A stretch of DNA of 64,000 nucleotides, from assembly GCA_013397695.1 (NCBI GenBank), contig VYZI01000040.1, positions 2,153,376 to 2,217,375 on the forward strand, written 5' to 3'. The stretch's first letter is position 1. Every line of letters starts with the position of its first letter. The notes below the pieces were generated by a model. That model was not told the DNA's origin. It worked only from the letters and a program-made list of their open reading frames with translations, and did not search any database. Position numbers and translations under genes: made by a program. This DNA is from Centropus unirufus. Taxonomy: Eukaryota > Chordata > Aves > Cuculiformes > Centropidae. This document shows, piece by piece, positions 48,172-61,500 of the stretch.

Positions 48172-51100
48172 GTAAGTACAAAGAGCTCCGAGGCCATCTC
48201 AGTCTGCACTGTGTCTTGGCACACCAGCGTTCTGTGTTTCCTGCATGTGTCCAAAAGTGGGAACAAGTACAAAGTTTTTTTTTATTTAGTTTGACAGATG
48301 TGAGAAGTCTGTTACTGTTATGTTTTCCAAAAAGTACAGGAAATATTTTGTTGAAAACATGGCTTTTCCATCCCTTCTTGGTTTTTTAAAAGTTCAAGTA
48401 GGAAAAGGAGGCTGGCCTGGAAGAATGAAAAAGTCCTGAGTGGAACAGCAATGTAAAAAAATGGATCTGTAAGTTATGACTCTAGCTTCAGTTGACTATG
48501 TGAAAAATATATGCTGTATTTAAGCTGTGAAGGGTTGGTGGACTTTTTAAAAAAAAAGAAGTCTTTTTGAGAGGAATTTCTGGTCACACAGAACTTGAGT
48601 AAATAATTATACACTACTGGCTCTTGAGTCCTTTTACTCCTTTTTTATTTTTTTAAGCAGACATTCAGATCACAGTTAGCAAAGAGGATTTTGGCTGTTG
48701 AGGTTGTAGATACTTGATTCTTTGTTTCTTAACTTTTGAACATGTAATTCAATGTGACAAGCCCTAAAGTCTGTGTGGATACATCCCCTTTCTCTGGGAA
48801 GCCCGTGTGATTGCTGAGGCTCCTGGGAGCTTCTGGGCCTGGTACAGACTTTGGTCGGGAAATGTGTTTCAGAACCCCACTCCCTTCATAGGCAGGACCC
48901 TTAATTGCCTTGGTCGGAGGCAACAGGCTCTCTGGAGGCTCCTTGAAAACTGGCCAAATGATGACTCCGAGGCTAATTTTTCAGAAATAAACACTTTGCC
49001 TGCAGTTATTTCTCATGACACAATTTGACGTGGTTATTTCAACTAGGACTTTATAAAGAAAAATCATGTGAGGAGTCTTGGGACGTGGAGACTCCTCACT
49101 GTCTGAAATGTTGGGATTACTCAAGCTGTGTAGAGTAACAGCGCTGAGTTTTCAGGAATTCTCCCATACAAATAGAGCTCAGCTAAGGTTTCACAGAAAG
49201 CTAATAAAAAACCTCTAGCTGGTTATCTCACACTGAAGCGCTCAGTGGCAGGGTTAATTTAGCTTTTGCTTGCAGGCCTCAAGGAAGCTGGTGCAGATTG
49301 TCACTGTCTATAATGTATATTTGTGTGTATGTGTACCTATATAAGGGTTATTTTAAACTTATTTGAATCATGCACTTGGCTCCTCACGTGCTCCCCCTTC
49401 AGAAGGAGAAGTTTGAATGACTTTGAGACCTCGTTCTTTGGCTGTTACCCTGCCTCGCTGCCTTCAAGTGGGGCAATTCCTCACAGTGAAACTCTGTGGG
49501 TGTTTTTATGCCTGTGACTAATAGATGAAAAACTCTGACTGCAACTGAAACAGGCAAAGTCATTATTGCAGAATTGTTTTTGTATATAGATGGACAAAAT
49601 ACCTTGTAATTAGTTGTACTTACTTCTGCGTTTGCCAAGCTCATATCCTCTGATTCTGTGAATCTGGGACACCGCTGCTGATAGCACTTAGAAGTTAAAT
49701 TTCCTTTTTCTTAAAGGACCTCCTAGCATTGATGAGGAAGGTGCAATGTAAACCTGAACTGTCGTTATGTGACTTTATATCCTTGAATTAATCATTCTCA
49801 CCTGACCTTCACGTTTGATTCTTTTCAGAGATTTCACTGATTAGTCATTGTTTTTCAGTTTCCTGTATAATATTTTGTAGCTGACCTTCCTGGTTCTCTT
49901 TAGTTTTGGATTCTTACCTTTGCGTTCAATGCTTCGTCCGTAGCAAGTGTATCAACCACTTCTGTGCCAGCTGAACCCCATATAGGTCTTATTAATGCAA
50001 GGCTCTGAATATATCTCCAGTTAGTGACATTTTTTACATATATTTACACATAAGCATCTATTGTTAAATTTAAATGGATGGTGCCTGAACATTTAATTAG
50101 ATTATTTCTGAGGTCTGGAGGATTAGTTGGGCTCAAAATTAAACTTTAGCCTATATCTTCTATTTTTCACTTAGGACAAAAATATCTAGAATATTGCAAA
50201 ATTCAACACCATACCTTTTCATAAGGAAGTTATTATTCTTATTATGTTCTTGAAGACAAGTTCATTATGCTATTCCCTACCTATCAACTCTACCTCTCAA
50301 AATCTGTTTATTCTTATCATGGTTCTTCAGATGCAAGGATCATTCCCACAGCAAGGAATGTAATTTTTGTCCTTTTTATGTTGCTTTTATGCCATAATTA
50401 TTTGTACAGTGTCTTATAAGCACAATACAGAATCCAAAGCAGCTAAGGACCAGCTTGTCCTCTTGTTCACCCCATTGCCTGCTCTGTATAGTAAACTATA
50501 TTAATAAAATAAAACTCTAAGTAATGTGAAGAGTGTATTTACTCCTATTCCAATGTCTCCATGGAGAAAATATTATATACAAAATACGAAGACCTTTACA
50601 GACAGCAGCTGTTCTGATGGGAATGAGAAGTATCTTTGTGATGCTGTCATTCAGATTAAAATGCAGCATGGTAGGATAATTTTATTTAGCCTCTTCAGTC
50701 CCTATATTTTGGTATTCTCTTGTCACTTACTAAACCAGAATGGATGAGTAAGAGTTAACCAGTTGCTTGCTGGAATAGTTGGTGGTGTTCAATGTTGTTT
50801 CCCCTTAGGAAAAAAAAACAAACAACAAAAAAAACCCAGAACAAAAAATGGGAGAAAAGCATGAAACAAACTATGTGGAAAAGTTGATTTTTCCTAAGTT
50901 GTTTTTTTTCCTTTCTGAAGCAGCTTTTATTAAGCCTTTTAACACAGTTCAGTGAGAAAGTGTGTCGTGCATTCTGACTTAGCTAGCGTGCAACTTTGAC
51001 ATTCACATTACACAATATTGCTACCTGTGAAGTTGATGATGAAAACATAGTGTAGTTAATTGTAGTAAAAATATGAAAACATAAAGTAATTAATGCTATT

Positions 51101-54100
51101 TTGGGTAATTTTTTTCTTGGAAAAGTTTTTTTTTGTGCTTGATTGAAGTGCAAATTTTGTCTAGGTTTTATTATGGAAAGATAGTTTTCAACAGAAATAG
51201 ACCTAGATTTTCTATATTTATCCATCTCTCTCTCTCAATAACTTGTCTTTGTTATTTCAGAAAAATATTTGGCTACTAGAAACATGAGTCCATTTTTAAG
51301 TCATGGCATTGATTCCAGTCCTCATTATGAGCTTATTTGATGAAACTAATTTAAAAGCTCAGGCAGATGAATGGCTCATAGTTTTTTCCCAGAAATAAAT
51401 GAGAAATAATTCTCTTCAACTTTCTTTTAGTCAACAGCATCACCCATTTTCTTTATTTAAAAAATATAGGTTTCTTGAGCATTTGGTGATGAGAACAATA
51501 TTTTAAAGCTAGGTTCACAAACTGATTTGTTTAGCTTTCTGTTACTTGTAAAAGTAGCCCTTCATCTGCAGGCTCTCAGCAAACATATGTCAATTTGACA
51601 AGGTTCCAGCCTGATGGTCGCATGCTTAATGACCTCAGTTCAGTTCTTGGTAGGCAGACAATCTCAATGGCAAAAAACCAAAACCCGGTCAACTGAACAG
51701 AAAAGAAAGCTCAACCATCCTTAACCGTGGTTTCTCCTGGCAGGCTGAGGTGCATTGACACTTCAGAAGACCCTCATACTTTGGGTGCAATACGAAAGCA
51801 CTTACTCAGGGATCTCGTAGACCCTTGTTTATCCTTGGAAAAAAAAACCCTCCAGAAATAGTTGTGTAATTTCCCATTTTAAAGGTATGAATATAAGCTG
51901 CTCCCAGTTGAGTTCTCACTGAAACAGGCTCTTGTTTGTTGCACTATTTAAAAAAAAATATTTCATGTGCAATTATATTTAATTTTTTCCTGAATAGAAA
52001 TGCTCTGTTTTTGGCTCACTGAAAAGCTTTGGAGATAGAAATGTCTGTTTGGTATTGCTACATTTCTGCAAAATTTAAGACTTTCCTTCCCAGAGAGCAA
52101 TAAGGATCTGCCATTATCAGTCAATATTTTGGTGAGGTGCTGGGTAAATAGAGCGAGTTAGAAACAATGTAGGGCATGAACCTCATGGCAATTATTCATA
52201 AATTTACTTGCCTGAATGTATACGCTTTAGGTAGCTTGGGCAGTAGCAACCTGAAAATGTAAAAGCATTGGCATCTTACAATTTCCTTCATCAGTATTGT
52301 AACAAATAATAAAAAATAATGAAGTATTTTGATGTATGCTTAGAGTTGCAGCCTGGGTTTTGTTCTCTATGGTAAGGAGATGGCTTTCTTTACTTGCCAT
52401 ACCATTTTCAAATGCTCAGTCAGCAATTTGCCCTGCATGATTCATACTGAATTCAGAATCCCCCCGAGTGCAGAGATCAAAACCAGAGGAACGTGGTTCA
52501 GCGTTGTCAGAAGGTTCACACTTGCCCCAATGTTTGTGTGTGGGGTGTCAGTGCCTGGCCTGGGTCCCTGTGAGATCAGGCTCATGTTGAGTCAGGTTTA
52601 GCCAGACTTCGAACCTCCTAGAAAGACACAGCAGGAGCTGCTTTTTGAGTGGAACGCTGTTGGGGAGAATAGGCTGGAGTTTAATTTTGTAGATCTGCAC
52701 TAAAGTGGGGTTTGTAAACATAGCCAGCTCTGAAGGTTTAAGTATCAAATTGCTGCTAAAATTCAGTGTGATCAGTTGTACTTGATCCATCTAACGTGAT
52801 GGAGGGAGGCTTTGAGCAGCTTCTCACGATATGAAGGGGCATTGGGAGCTTTTCCCAGCCTAGTGGAAAGGAAATGAACTTTTGGGTTTTGTGTTAAACA
52901 TATGGTCAATTCTAAATAATAACTACTGTTTTGTTTACTTCCCCTTGGACAGCACTGAATTAGAGAGGCATGTGATGCACAAAATGTGGCTTTGGAAAGG
53001 ATGACTCTTGTTTGTAACAAATGTTAACTTGAAACCAGCACAAAAATAAATCCATTTTGAGCAAATGCATGATGTTAAGGTTAAAGGCTAGCTAGGAACG
53101 GGACAGCTGTGATTACAATATCTTACTGCTATTGATTTTTATTCTTTCACCCTTATTTTTAGGGACGTTTCTGCAAGATCCCAGTTCTAGAGTAAATTCT
53201 GGGTCGACCAGTGTCAACATGATGCTGGTGCAAAGAGTGAGATTCTGGTAACCCTGTTTGTTCTCTCCTATATGTAAAAGAGCTTTTGAACTTGATGAAA
53301 GTTGCACAGATAAACTTGTGTTATCTTTAGATTTCCATCAGCACATAATCAGAATAATTAAAGTAGTGTTTGTTGTAAATTTGGGTGCCTCTCAGCCTCA
53401 TTCAAACAAACTTACAGCTGAATTTACATTTGAATTCTCTTTGACTCTGCAACTCTGTAAGTTCTTAACTCCAAAACCATGACCAGAGAGGAACAACAAC
53501 TTTTTGTTATACTACTTAAGTTTGTTTCTGCCATTTACAGGTTAAAACTGTGTGTGAATGAAAGAACGTCTAGGTCTAGTGCAGCAAATCTGCAACAGCA
53601 AAACCTAAAAAACACACAAAAAAATTATAACTAAATAATAGGATTCTTACTATTTACAGTACCATGATTGGTTTGCCCTTCTTCCTTTTTCCTCAAACCT
53701 TTTCCATTAAATTAGGTTTCAGCTACTGACGTGATTATCTCTGCCCCAGTGTTCAGCTTCCCTCTTCTTGTTCTGTCACTGTCTTCCCTGTATCCCAGGA
53801 AAACAGGATGACCTTGAAACAATTTGTTGTTACTCATAAGTGACTTGGCAAAACACATTTTGAGCATAAGGCATTCTTTTCCTGTAACGGCTTAAAATAA
53901 CTACTTGAGCCACTGAGCTTGGGAAAGTATTGATACTGGGAAAGAAACTCTTTGTATAACAATGCCATGATTATTTTCTGTTAAAAGATTAAAAAAACAT
54001 CAGTTTAACAAGGAGCTCTTTAAGTCATCTAGTATTCTCCAGCATTTTTTATTTAAATTATGTTTTTAGAGATTGACAATTTGACATTCACTGAAGATCT

Positions 54101-57100
54101 GTCAAACTGGTAAAAGCAGAACAGCTGTTTTAACCAGATTTTCATATTACTATTGACTCATTATTACTGGGATGACCACGATTTTTAGGCCTGTCTTTCT
54201 GATGGATTTAAGTAGAAAATCAAAGTTTGTAGTCGTTTATGTAGCTGCTATTTAATAAATACATATGCAAATATAAATACTATCTTTGTTCAAAAAAAGA
54301 AATTAAAATGGTTGCAGTATTTCTGATAAGCCAAGCTTTAACTTCACAATTTTTATGGATAAGACCAAAACCCATGGAAGTGAGGGCATAATATATTAAT
54401 AGAGAAATGTGTATTTTCTAGTCTCTGAGAGATATTAGATGTAACTAAATGTTGCCTCCCATCTGTAACTCTCAGCTTTTCATCTATTTCAGCACTGCTC
54501 TCCGAATTATTAATCTCATAATAATTAACATTTTTAGCTCTGTGAAGGTAGCTTTTTTTTTTAGTGATAAACTGCATATCTCAATTCCTTTCCGTATTAC
54601 TGAAGTAGTTCTATCAATGCACTGAGTATTCCTGGGTACAAGAGGAGTGCGACTTGTAAATTAATTTCCATGATGATCTGAAGAGCTGCAGGTAAATCTG
54701 ACTTCTGAAAATCAAATAATGTGGTAAAATCTGTTCTCTGGGGAACAGGAGGCCCGTGCATGAATGTGATATACTGAGGAAGACCACAGCAGTGCCGTGA
54801 GGGCAGTCATGCCCCACAAACCCTCCTGTATTCTCAGCAGAAAGACAGACCTGACAACAGTGACTGGGTTTGGAGAGTCAAACCACCCCCCCTTGTCATG
54901 GGATATGAGGAAAGGCGGTACAAATAGGTAACTGATTAAAAGCGGGGAAAAAAGAGCATGTGTTCAATGTATTTGCAATTGTTCTAAAAAAAAAAAAAGG
55001 GAAGAGGGACTTGAATATGGTAGTGACAAATTGCATTATTGTGACACGGAATATTGATGGAAAATGCTTGTTATGTAGGGTTGGAGAAGCATTCTGTGAT
55101 ACAGGGGGAATAGACATGATGGATGAAATATAACCTTGGCAAATGTGATGCAGAGAGAGACTGGTTTAGCTGAATGCACAAAATAAAGAGTTTTGAGGCA
55201 CCTGTTACATTTGGGAGAATGTTTTTTATTTCATAATAGGCCCCTGGAAACACACTCTTACACTGCAAGGTACAGCTCTGTGAGATATAAGAAGAGACGT
55301 CTACGAAGGCTTCCAGCAACTTAACCCTTGTGTGTACCTCTCCTACACGCTGTCCTCCCCATCCTTGCCCCTTACAGGCTCTAGCACTGTTTGTACCCTG
55401 TCTCTTAGCAGGTTTAGTCCCTAAATGGCAGAAGACTCCGGGCTAAAATAACTGAATATTTTTCTGCTGTTCCACGTGCATCGTCAGTTCCCTGGGGGAT
55501 CTGGCAAGCTGAGGAGAAAAGGCAGAGGACTTCAATGCTGGAAGTGGCTGAGGTGTGAAGAAGAAGAGGGAGGGTGGGAACGTGAGCAGGCTGAGAGCTT
55601 CCCTTTCAATTTACCAAGGCTACTGGTGCCTGTGGAGCAGAGCGGTCCCTGTGGCAAAGCAGGGGATAGAGGAGGGATTGGATGATGGGATCTTGCTGTT
55701 TTACATGCTGGTAGTGAGCCCTCTGCTTACTCCAGCTGCAAACCAAGCAACCAAAAAAAGATGCAAAAATAGCAAAAGCCCAGAGCAAATGCCAACATTG
55801 ATCACAGGTGTAGATGAAAGGCTTCTCTACCAACAGTCTCTAAATGGACCAAGACACTCACTCAGCCTTGAAAAGAGGATAGAAGAAACAAACTGTATAT
55901 CACTGTCAGATCAGAGATGACGCCAAGAAATCATTCTTTGTCTTTTCCAGTGCAAGATCCTAGAACATAAAATGAAACTAAAGTTTTCATTAGCAAAGCA
56001 AATAATACCTTTTGTTTTCAAATTTGATTTTTTTTGAGTGCTGTGGATTTTTCGTTTAGTTGAAATGATAATAAATAGATTCCAGACCCTTTTCTGTATC
56101 TTAAGACTTTAAGGATCTCTCTACTTTTAAGTTTTCTTTATTTACCCTCTCCCCTTCTCACTATCTCTGTTCATTCTTGTTTTATGATTCATGCATCTGT
56201 TTAGGTCTATTGTGCTTTCTATTGAGGTGAAATGCTTGGACTTGTACCTGGTGTTTGACATAAGGTCAGATGCATTGTAATGACTTTTTAACTTTTATTT
56301 GCGCCTCTGTCAGTCTTCATTGCTAATATTTGTTTTTGTGTAAATAAGCGTGATGGGAGTATGTCATCTGCAAAAGACTGTCACAATTTTCCTTGACCTT
56401 AATTTCTATGATATATCAGAATAGTTGAGTTTTATCAAATGCTGCAGATGCTTCAAGAGGTCTTGGAAGTCCTATTTTTCCTTGAGATGTCATGGTTTCA
56501 AAACACGCATAATGCTGAATTATCTGTTTGTTTTTACCCTTCAAAAAGATGATGCTTGTAAATTGTGGGAACTGGTAATTTAAGTAAGGTTTCAATTTGT
56601 AAGAAAGTTGAGATTAAAGAGATTCTTTGGCGAAAACCCCAGAGAGTATTGGAGTATTGAAATAGTGATGGCCTCATTGCCTAATGTTAGGAAAACTGAA
56701 GGTCGATATGTGGCTATAGATGACTGCTACAATATTGCAAAACCCATCACAATTAAGAGATGCTTCATACCAAAAATATTTAATAATTTTTTTCCAACTC
56801 CTCTAATAATTAGAGATTCACTACTTCGATGTGGTTGTAGAGAATAAAAAGCCTTGCTTTCTAATTCTTCACAGTGTAAGTCACCATGGAAATTTGCAAT
56901 GAATCTAGAACTAGGTCATTTTGGCTAAAAAATGCATGATATCCTGATAGCTTTTCATTAATTTTTATAGTATTGCTTTGTCCTAGAGGTATATTACTCA
57001 TCCTACAACAAAGGAAGACATTGCAGAAAAGGCTGGTTGTGGGAATTCATTAACACGACCCTCTCACTCCTTGTTATTGGCAGGTTTAGAGGAAATGCTG

Positions 57101-57994
57101 TTCCAACTTCACGGATATTTCCTAACAGAGGTGGTGAGACTCATACGCTAGAGGACTGACCCATATTAAAGCTTAATTATAGTAATGGATAATCCTGCAA
57201 CTATAAATTATTCACAGTTGTTTTGTGTGTGAAGTAACGTCATGAATGAATTAAGGGAAAGTTGCTGGGAAAGACCCTTGACAATGGCATATTTTTTTTG
57301 GAAAGATATTTTTCCTCCATGTCTTTTCACCCAAATTTAAGCCTGACAATGTTGAGTTTGCAGGCGTGTTCCCATGCGCACAGCTTTGTGCTTAGGATCT
57401 GTTTTGCTTAATGGAAATCAATAACAAGTCTTGGGGCTCTACACCCTTGTAGTATTCCTTGACTAATATGTTATGCAAGGGAAACATTCCTACCTAAACA
57501 CAGTCCTGGTGCAAAAGTTGCAGTCTCTGCTGTCTGATTCCCACACTCTCACTAGGATGAGGGTTTGTTAGTGTTACCCTCTTATCTATTGATAAGAACA
57601 GATTGGTCTTAAGAGAGTGCTGTAAGTTTATGGTTATTTCTGAGGAAGGATGATAAGACTTATACAGAGGCTTAGACTCATATAGAGGCTTGGTCTTTAA
57701 TTTCCAGTTGGCTTAGTAGATAAAGTACCTGATAAGTTTGTAGTGTTAATAGTCTTTCTGACAAAGAGAAAATAAAGATAGTTGAGTTAGGCTCAAGAGG
57801 GCCCCTAGTGAATGGTGCAGCTACCTCATCCTAAAGGTTCCTTCAGCCAGTGCCTCAGATCCAAGAGAAGAAAATGATGTTGTCTTTTCTACAAGAGCTT
57901 TTACCAGTGTGTCTTTTCAGATGCTGTCCTAGCAGCAGCCCAGAAAGGAAGGAGTTAAGAGGATGCTTTGAACCCAAAGCCTTCTGCTTCATCC
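48172..57994 (+). other. PARD3: PARD3 intron 2, 5' part: no gene seen
   Basis: AT-rich unique intronic DNA with no CR1 copy that I can recognise. It holds scattered A- and T-runs, including 13 A at 54986-54998. A few AT-rich stretches with several homeodomain-like TAAT cores (for example 57150-57260) could be conserved non-coding elements, but that cannot be judged from one sequence. Open frames reach about 120 codons (55555-55920) without recognisable features. Confidence 0.6.
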
Positions 57995-58031
57995 CCACAC
58001 CCTGTTGGTGTACTTCCACACCCTGTTGGTG
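57995..58031. repeat. 16-bp direct repeat at 21-bp spacing
   Basis: CCACACCCTGTTGGTG occurs at 57995-58010 and again at 58016-58031, separated by five bases. It is a short partial tandem duplication just upstream of the CpG-enriched block. Confidence 0.85.
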
Positions 58032-58044
58032 AGCAGGGAACTAC

Positions 58045-58200
58045 CTTCCGCTCACCTTTAGCGTGCTCAGCAGGATAGTCACTACATTTTTCAGATTAGC
58101 ATCACTGCTGAAGCCTGTTTGAGTTTATACAGCGAGCAGGAGTTCCTCCTGCTCTTCAGCGATATACTGAAGGCATCGCGGGACCGTCGGCTTTTGTCAG
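58045..58200. promoter_or_regulatory. Local CpG-enriched block with 9-bp hairpin, possible internal promoter
   Basis: About nine CpG dinucleotides fall within roughly 150 bases, well above the surrounding intron, where CpG is rare. The block contains a perfect hairpin: GAGCAGGAG at 58134-58142, loop TTC, CTCCTGCTC at 58146-58154. It lies 180-340 bases upstream of the candidate exon at 58381. A role as an internal promoter or enhancer is only an inference from composition and position; no core promoter motif is evident. Confidence 0.25.
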
Positions 58201-58380
58201 TCATTTCACCCTGTTGGAAGAGCTGAAATTATCCTTAGATGGGCTCCTTTGCTTGTAGGTTGCTCCACTTCCTATAGGATTGAAGACTGTTCCCTGTAAG
58301 CTTGGTGGAAGCTTGATGGTACTGAGTTTTTCTTTTCCTGGGACACTTTGCTTGAAGGTAACTGTACTTTGGTGGATGAA

Positions 58381-58536
58381 ATGGCAGACATACCTAAGAG
58401 GAAAATTACAAAGAAGTCATCGTCTTTTTCATACGATCGTCGGAGAGATTCAGTGAAAGTTAGGAGGCAGACCAAGTCTCTCAGCTTTAAGTCAGCGACA
58501 CTGGGTGCTCAGAAAAGGCAGACACAGAAGAAGCAG
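58381..58536 (+). CDS. Candidate unrecognised exon in PARD3 intron 2
   Basis: A 52-codon open frame begins at an ATG with G at -3 and G at +4 and reads MADIPKRKITKKSSSFSYDR onward. It ends ...QKRQTQKKQ at CAG|GTTTGT, a plausible but not optimal donor, in phase 0. The peptide is strongly basic, with Arg-Arg-x-Ser/Thr-like sites (RRRDS, RRQT) that resemble basophilic kinase targets. Five CpGs fall within 156 bases, and AT-rich intron resumes right after the donor. The frame is open upstream to 58300. Using the AG at 58325-58326, it could also be an internal 70-codon exon (58327-58536), phase 0 at both ends, although that acceptor lacks a good pyrimidine tract. A better tract precedes the AG at 58356-58357, but splicing there from exon 2 would be out of frame. 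I do not recognise the peptide; chance is possible. Confidence 0.3.
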
Positions 58537-61500
58537 GTTTGTATTTGGATATTTCCCAAAAAACAATCCTTACTTTTTAAATTCATAAAAAGATTGTAAA
58601 ACTTGGTGTGTTAATACAAAGTGGGAAACAATGCTGATTTGTGATCTGTGTATGAGTACGTACGTGTATGCGTACACGCTTGTGCGCAGGTAAAGCTGGA
58701 TTTTTGTGCTGTAATATTTCTTAAGAGTTAGCTAAACTTGTGATGTTCATTTTATTGGAAGACAAGCCTGCATCTTCTCTGCTTTTAAGTCATGACTTAT
58801 GATTTCTGTTTTCTCTCAAGGAGTTGCTCCTGCAGTGTAATACGTGCCCAGCAAGCTTTTGGTAGTGTGTTGTCGTGCTGAAAAACATGATGAGTACTAG
58901 AGTTTTTGAATTTATTATTCAGACTACAACTGTTTCACTGCTCATCATAATTTTTGAATGTTGAAGAGTACCAGACAGAGAGCTTTAGGGAGTGAAATAT
59001 TTTACTTATTCCAGAACAGGTAATGCTAGTCAGCAGCAGCACCTGTTCTGGTGGGACCAGTTCTTAGGGTTAGAGGGCAGCTTAATGCCTTGGCAGTGCC
59101 GCTCTGCTGTAGTAAAAGACTTTCATATGCAGGTCTTTATCTTTTGTAGTTGAAATCTAATTAAATGAAGTTTCTCCAAAGATGTAGTGTGTGCTGTTGT
59201 GAATGGAATAAACCTAAATGAATCAGTTGATGAAATGTCTTTGTGTACTGATCTCCGGTTTAATCTAATATGAAAGGAGCACAGGGTGACTGACTATCTG
59301 CCATCTCTCACTCTGCATTTGTGGGCACAGGGGGCCTTTTTGAAAGGCTTAAAGGAATTTTGCAGGGAATTGTTAATAAGCTGTGTAGACCATGAAGTAT
59401 TTGGATACTTTGCGAGTATTTCCACAATTTCACAATTCCACAATTGCTTTAAAATAAACTAGATCTGCATCAGCACTGTAAGTGGATTTCTCATGTGCAA
59501 GTAATTTTCAAGCCCTGACCACCACATTTTCCCCTAAATTTTGAGGGCAGTAAATCCATTCAGGTTTATGAGAGTTTAAGTTATTGTGTCCAGTGTAAAC
59601 TTTGATATTAGCTTAAGAACACAATGATTTTCGGTGTGCATGGCCTCATATTTGTTTTTATTACTGTTTCTGTTGTTAATAAAAGCTTAAATTGTGTATT
59701 TAAATGGGAAAATATTAACTAGTGGAATAATACTAGGATATTCCAGCTTTAGCCGGCTTCTGTAGTTTTAATTATAGTCATTACTGAAGACCCTTTGTTT
59801 TAAATGAGGAAGTATTTGAACAAATTAGGAACATCTTCAAAAGGGCACCAAGTTCTGCCTATTTTTACCCCTCTATTATCAGATGTAATTTGAGAAGTAA
59901 AAATTATAAGTCTAAATTTTAGAGATGCAAAATACCAAATGACATCTGTGAGCATTCATGTTTCTGGAATCTTTTTGGGAAAGACGAGTTACTCAAGTTA
60001 AATGATTTCATTTGTAGGTGTCCGTCACTAAGTATGCTTGTATTTCAATTTTTTTTAGACTTTACAATTCTTGCAGCATCTCGTCTTTTGGATAGGTGCC
60101 ATGGTTACTGTGTGACCTCTAGTGGTTAATGAAAAATATGCTCAATTGTTGAATTCAAGCTTCTGCTTGAACAAGTTCTAAGTGTGTATTTTTGTTGGTT
60201 TAATTATTTAATTCTCTAAATTCTATTTGTTATTGAAAAGAAAATAGAATTCCTCTGCTTCAACTTAATCTTTCATGATGTCACTTCAAGAAAAAGTTTT
60301 TTGCTGAAATCGGTGTTCATAGGAATGTGTGCCTGAAATCCAGTACTTGTAGATGCAGGATTATGGGAGTAGTTTTAAGAAACTTTGGCTTGGTTGCAAT
60401 ATGTTGCTTGGTGAAAGCTGAAGCGAAACACTTTGCCCAAAGTCCCGTTTTGATCAGCTGGTGTATTGGATAGATCTGAGGGGCTTTTCTGCCTCAAGAA
60501 AGTTTGTTGTTTTTTTCCCCATCTAAACGCTCCAATTAACTCAAAAAAATGTTATTTTTTCCTACAGGCTTGGTCTTGTTTTGATCTTTAGATCATTATA
60601 ATTAAATGAGACAAGACCATCCTTACCCCCTCCTGGCCGCCGCCACCCCCAATGGGAACTCCTGCTGCGTGTGTTGCAAGGGCTGTGGAACACAAACCAC
60701 TTGGCTTTCCTTACTGTCAAACTTGTAAAATACTGAATAAAATTAATTACTTTGAAGATATCAGAATCTCACCTGTTTTTAACCCGCCAGACCTGACTCT
60801 GCTAGCACAGGGTAACTTCAGTAATTGCATGGTCTTGTTCAAGGCCTGAGTTACTGCAGCAGGAGAAATTAATGCCTTTTTCCTTGCTGAAGTTTCTTTC
60901 TCCTTGTTTTTTTTTCTTCTTCCCCTCCCCCCTCCCCTTTTCTTTCTCTGTCTTTATTGTTTTAAACATTTTTTTTTTCTATGAGATGGTTGATATCTGA
61001 GAATATTTAAAACTGTGCTTTGGTCGTTGCTGTTTTAGGAGACAATAGTAGGCTTTGCTGCTCGTAATATATGCGGTTTGACTTGGGTAGTTCCCCAGAG
61101 GAAATGGACTGTGCCTCTGCTTATGCAGACAGGCAAGCCAAAATTAGCTTTCTAAATGCTTTGGTAGATTGATATCAATCATCTTCTGTTAAAATAATAA
61201 TACTGTACAAAATCCTTTTCTGCTTCCATGGCCTTTGTATCTCTGACCACCCTTTTCTGCAGTTTGAAGCCTTTTTTCCTCTTTGTGGTAAAATTTCCAT
61301 CTTTTTTTTTTTCCATAAAACATTAGGAGTCTTAAAATAACTGGTAAAATATTAATGAGAATCAGAATATTTAAAAAAGGCATTTGTTACAGCTTCTGAA
61401 TTACACTATTACGGCTGTTAAGACAAATAGCTGCATTTCTTTTGCTTTTCTAGATATTTTGTTAGCTTACTTATTAGAAATTGAAATTCATGAAGTGTTC

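Noticed and set aside
56608..56847. 79-codon frame with balanced amino-acid composition
   Set aside because: It has no CpG enrichment, no convincing splice sites and no recognised family.
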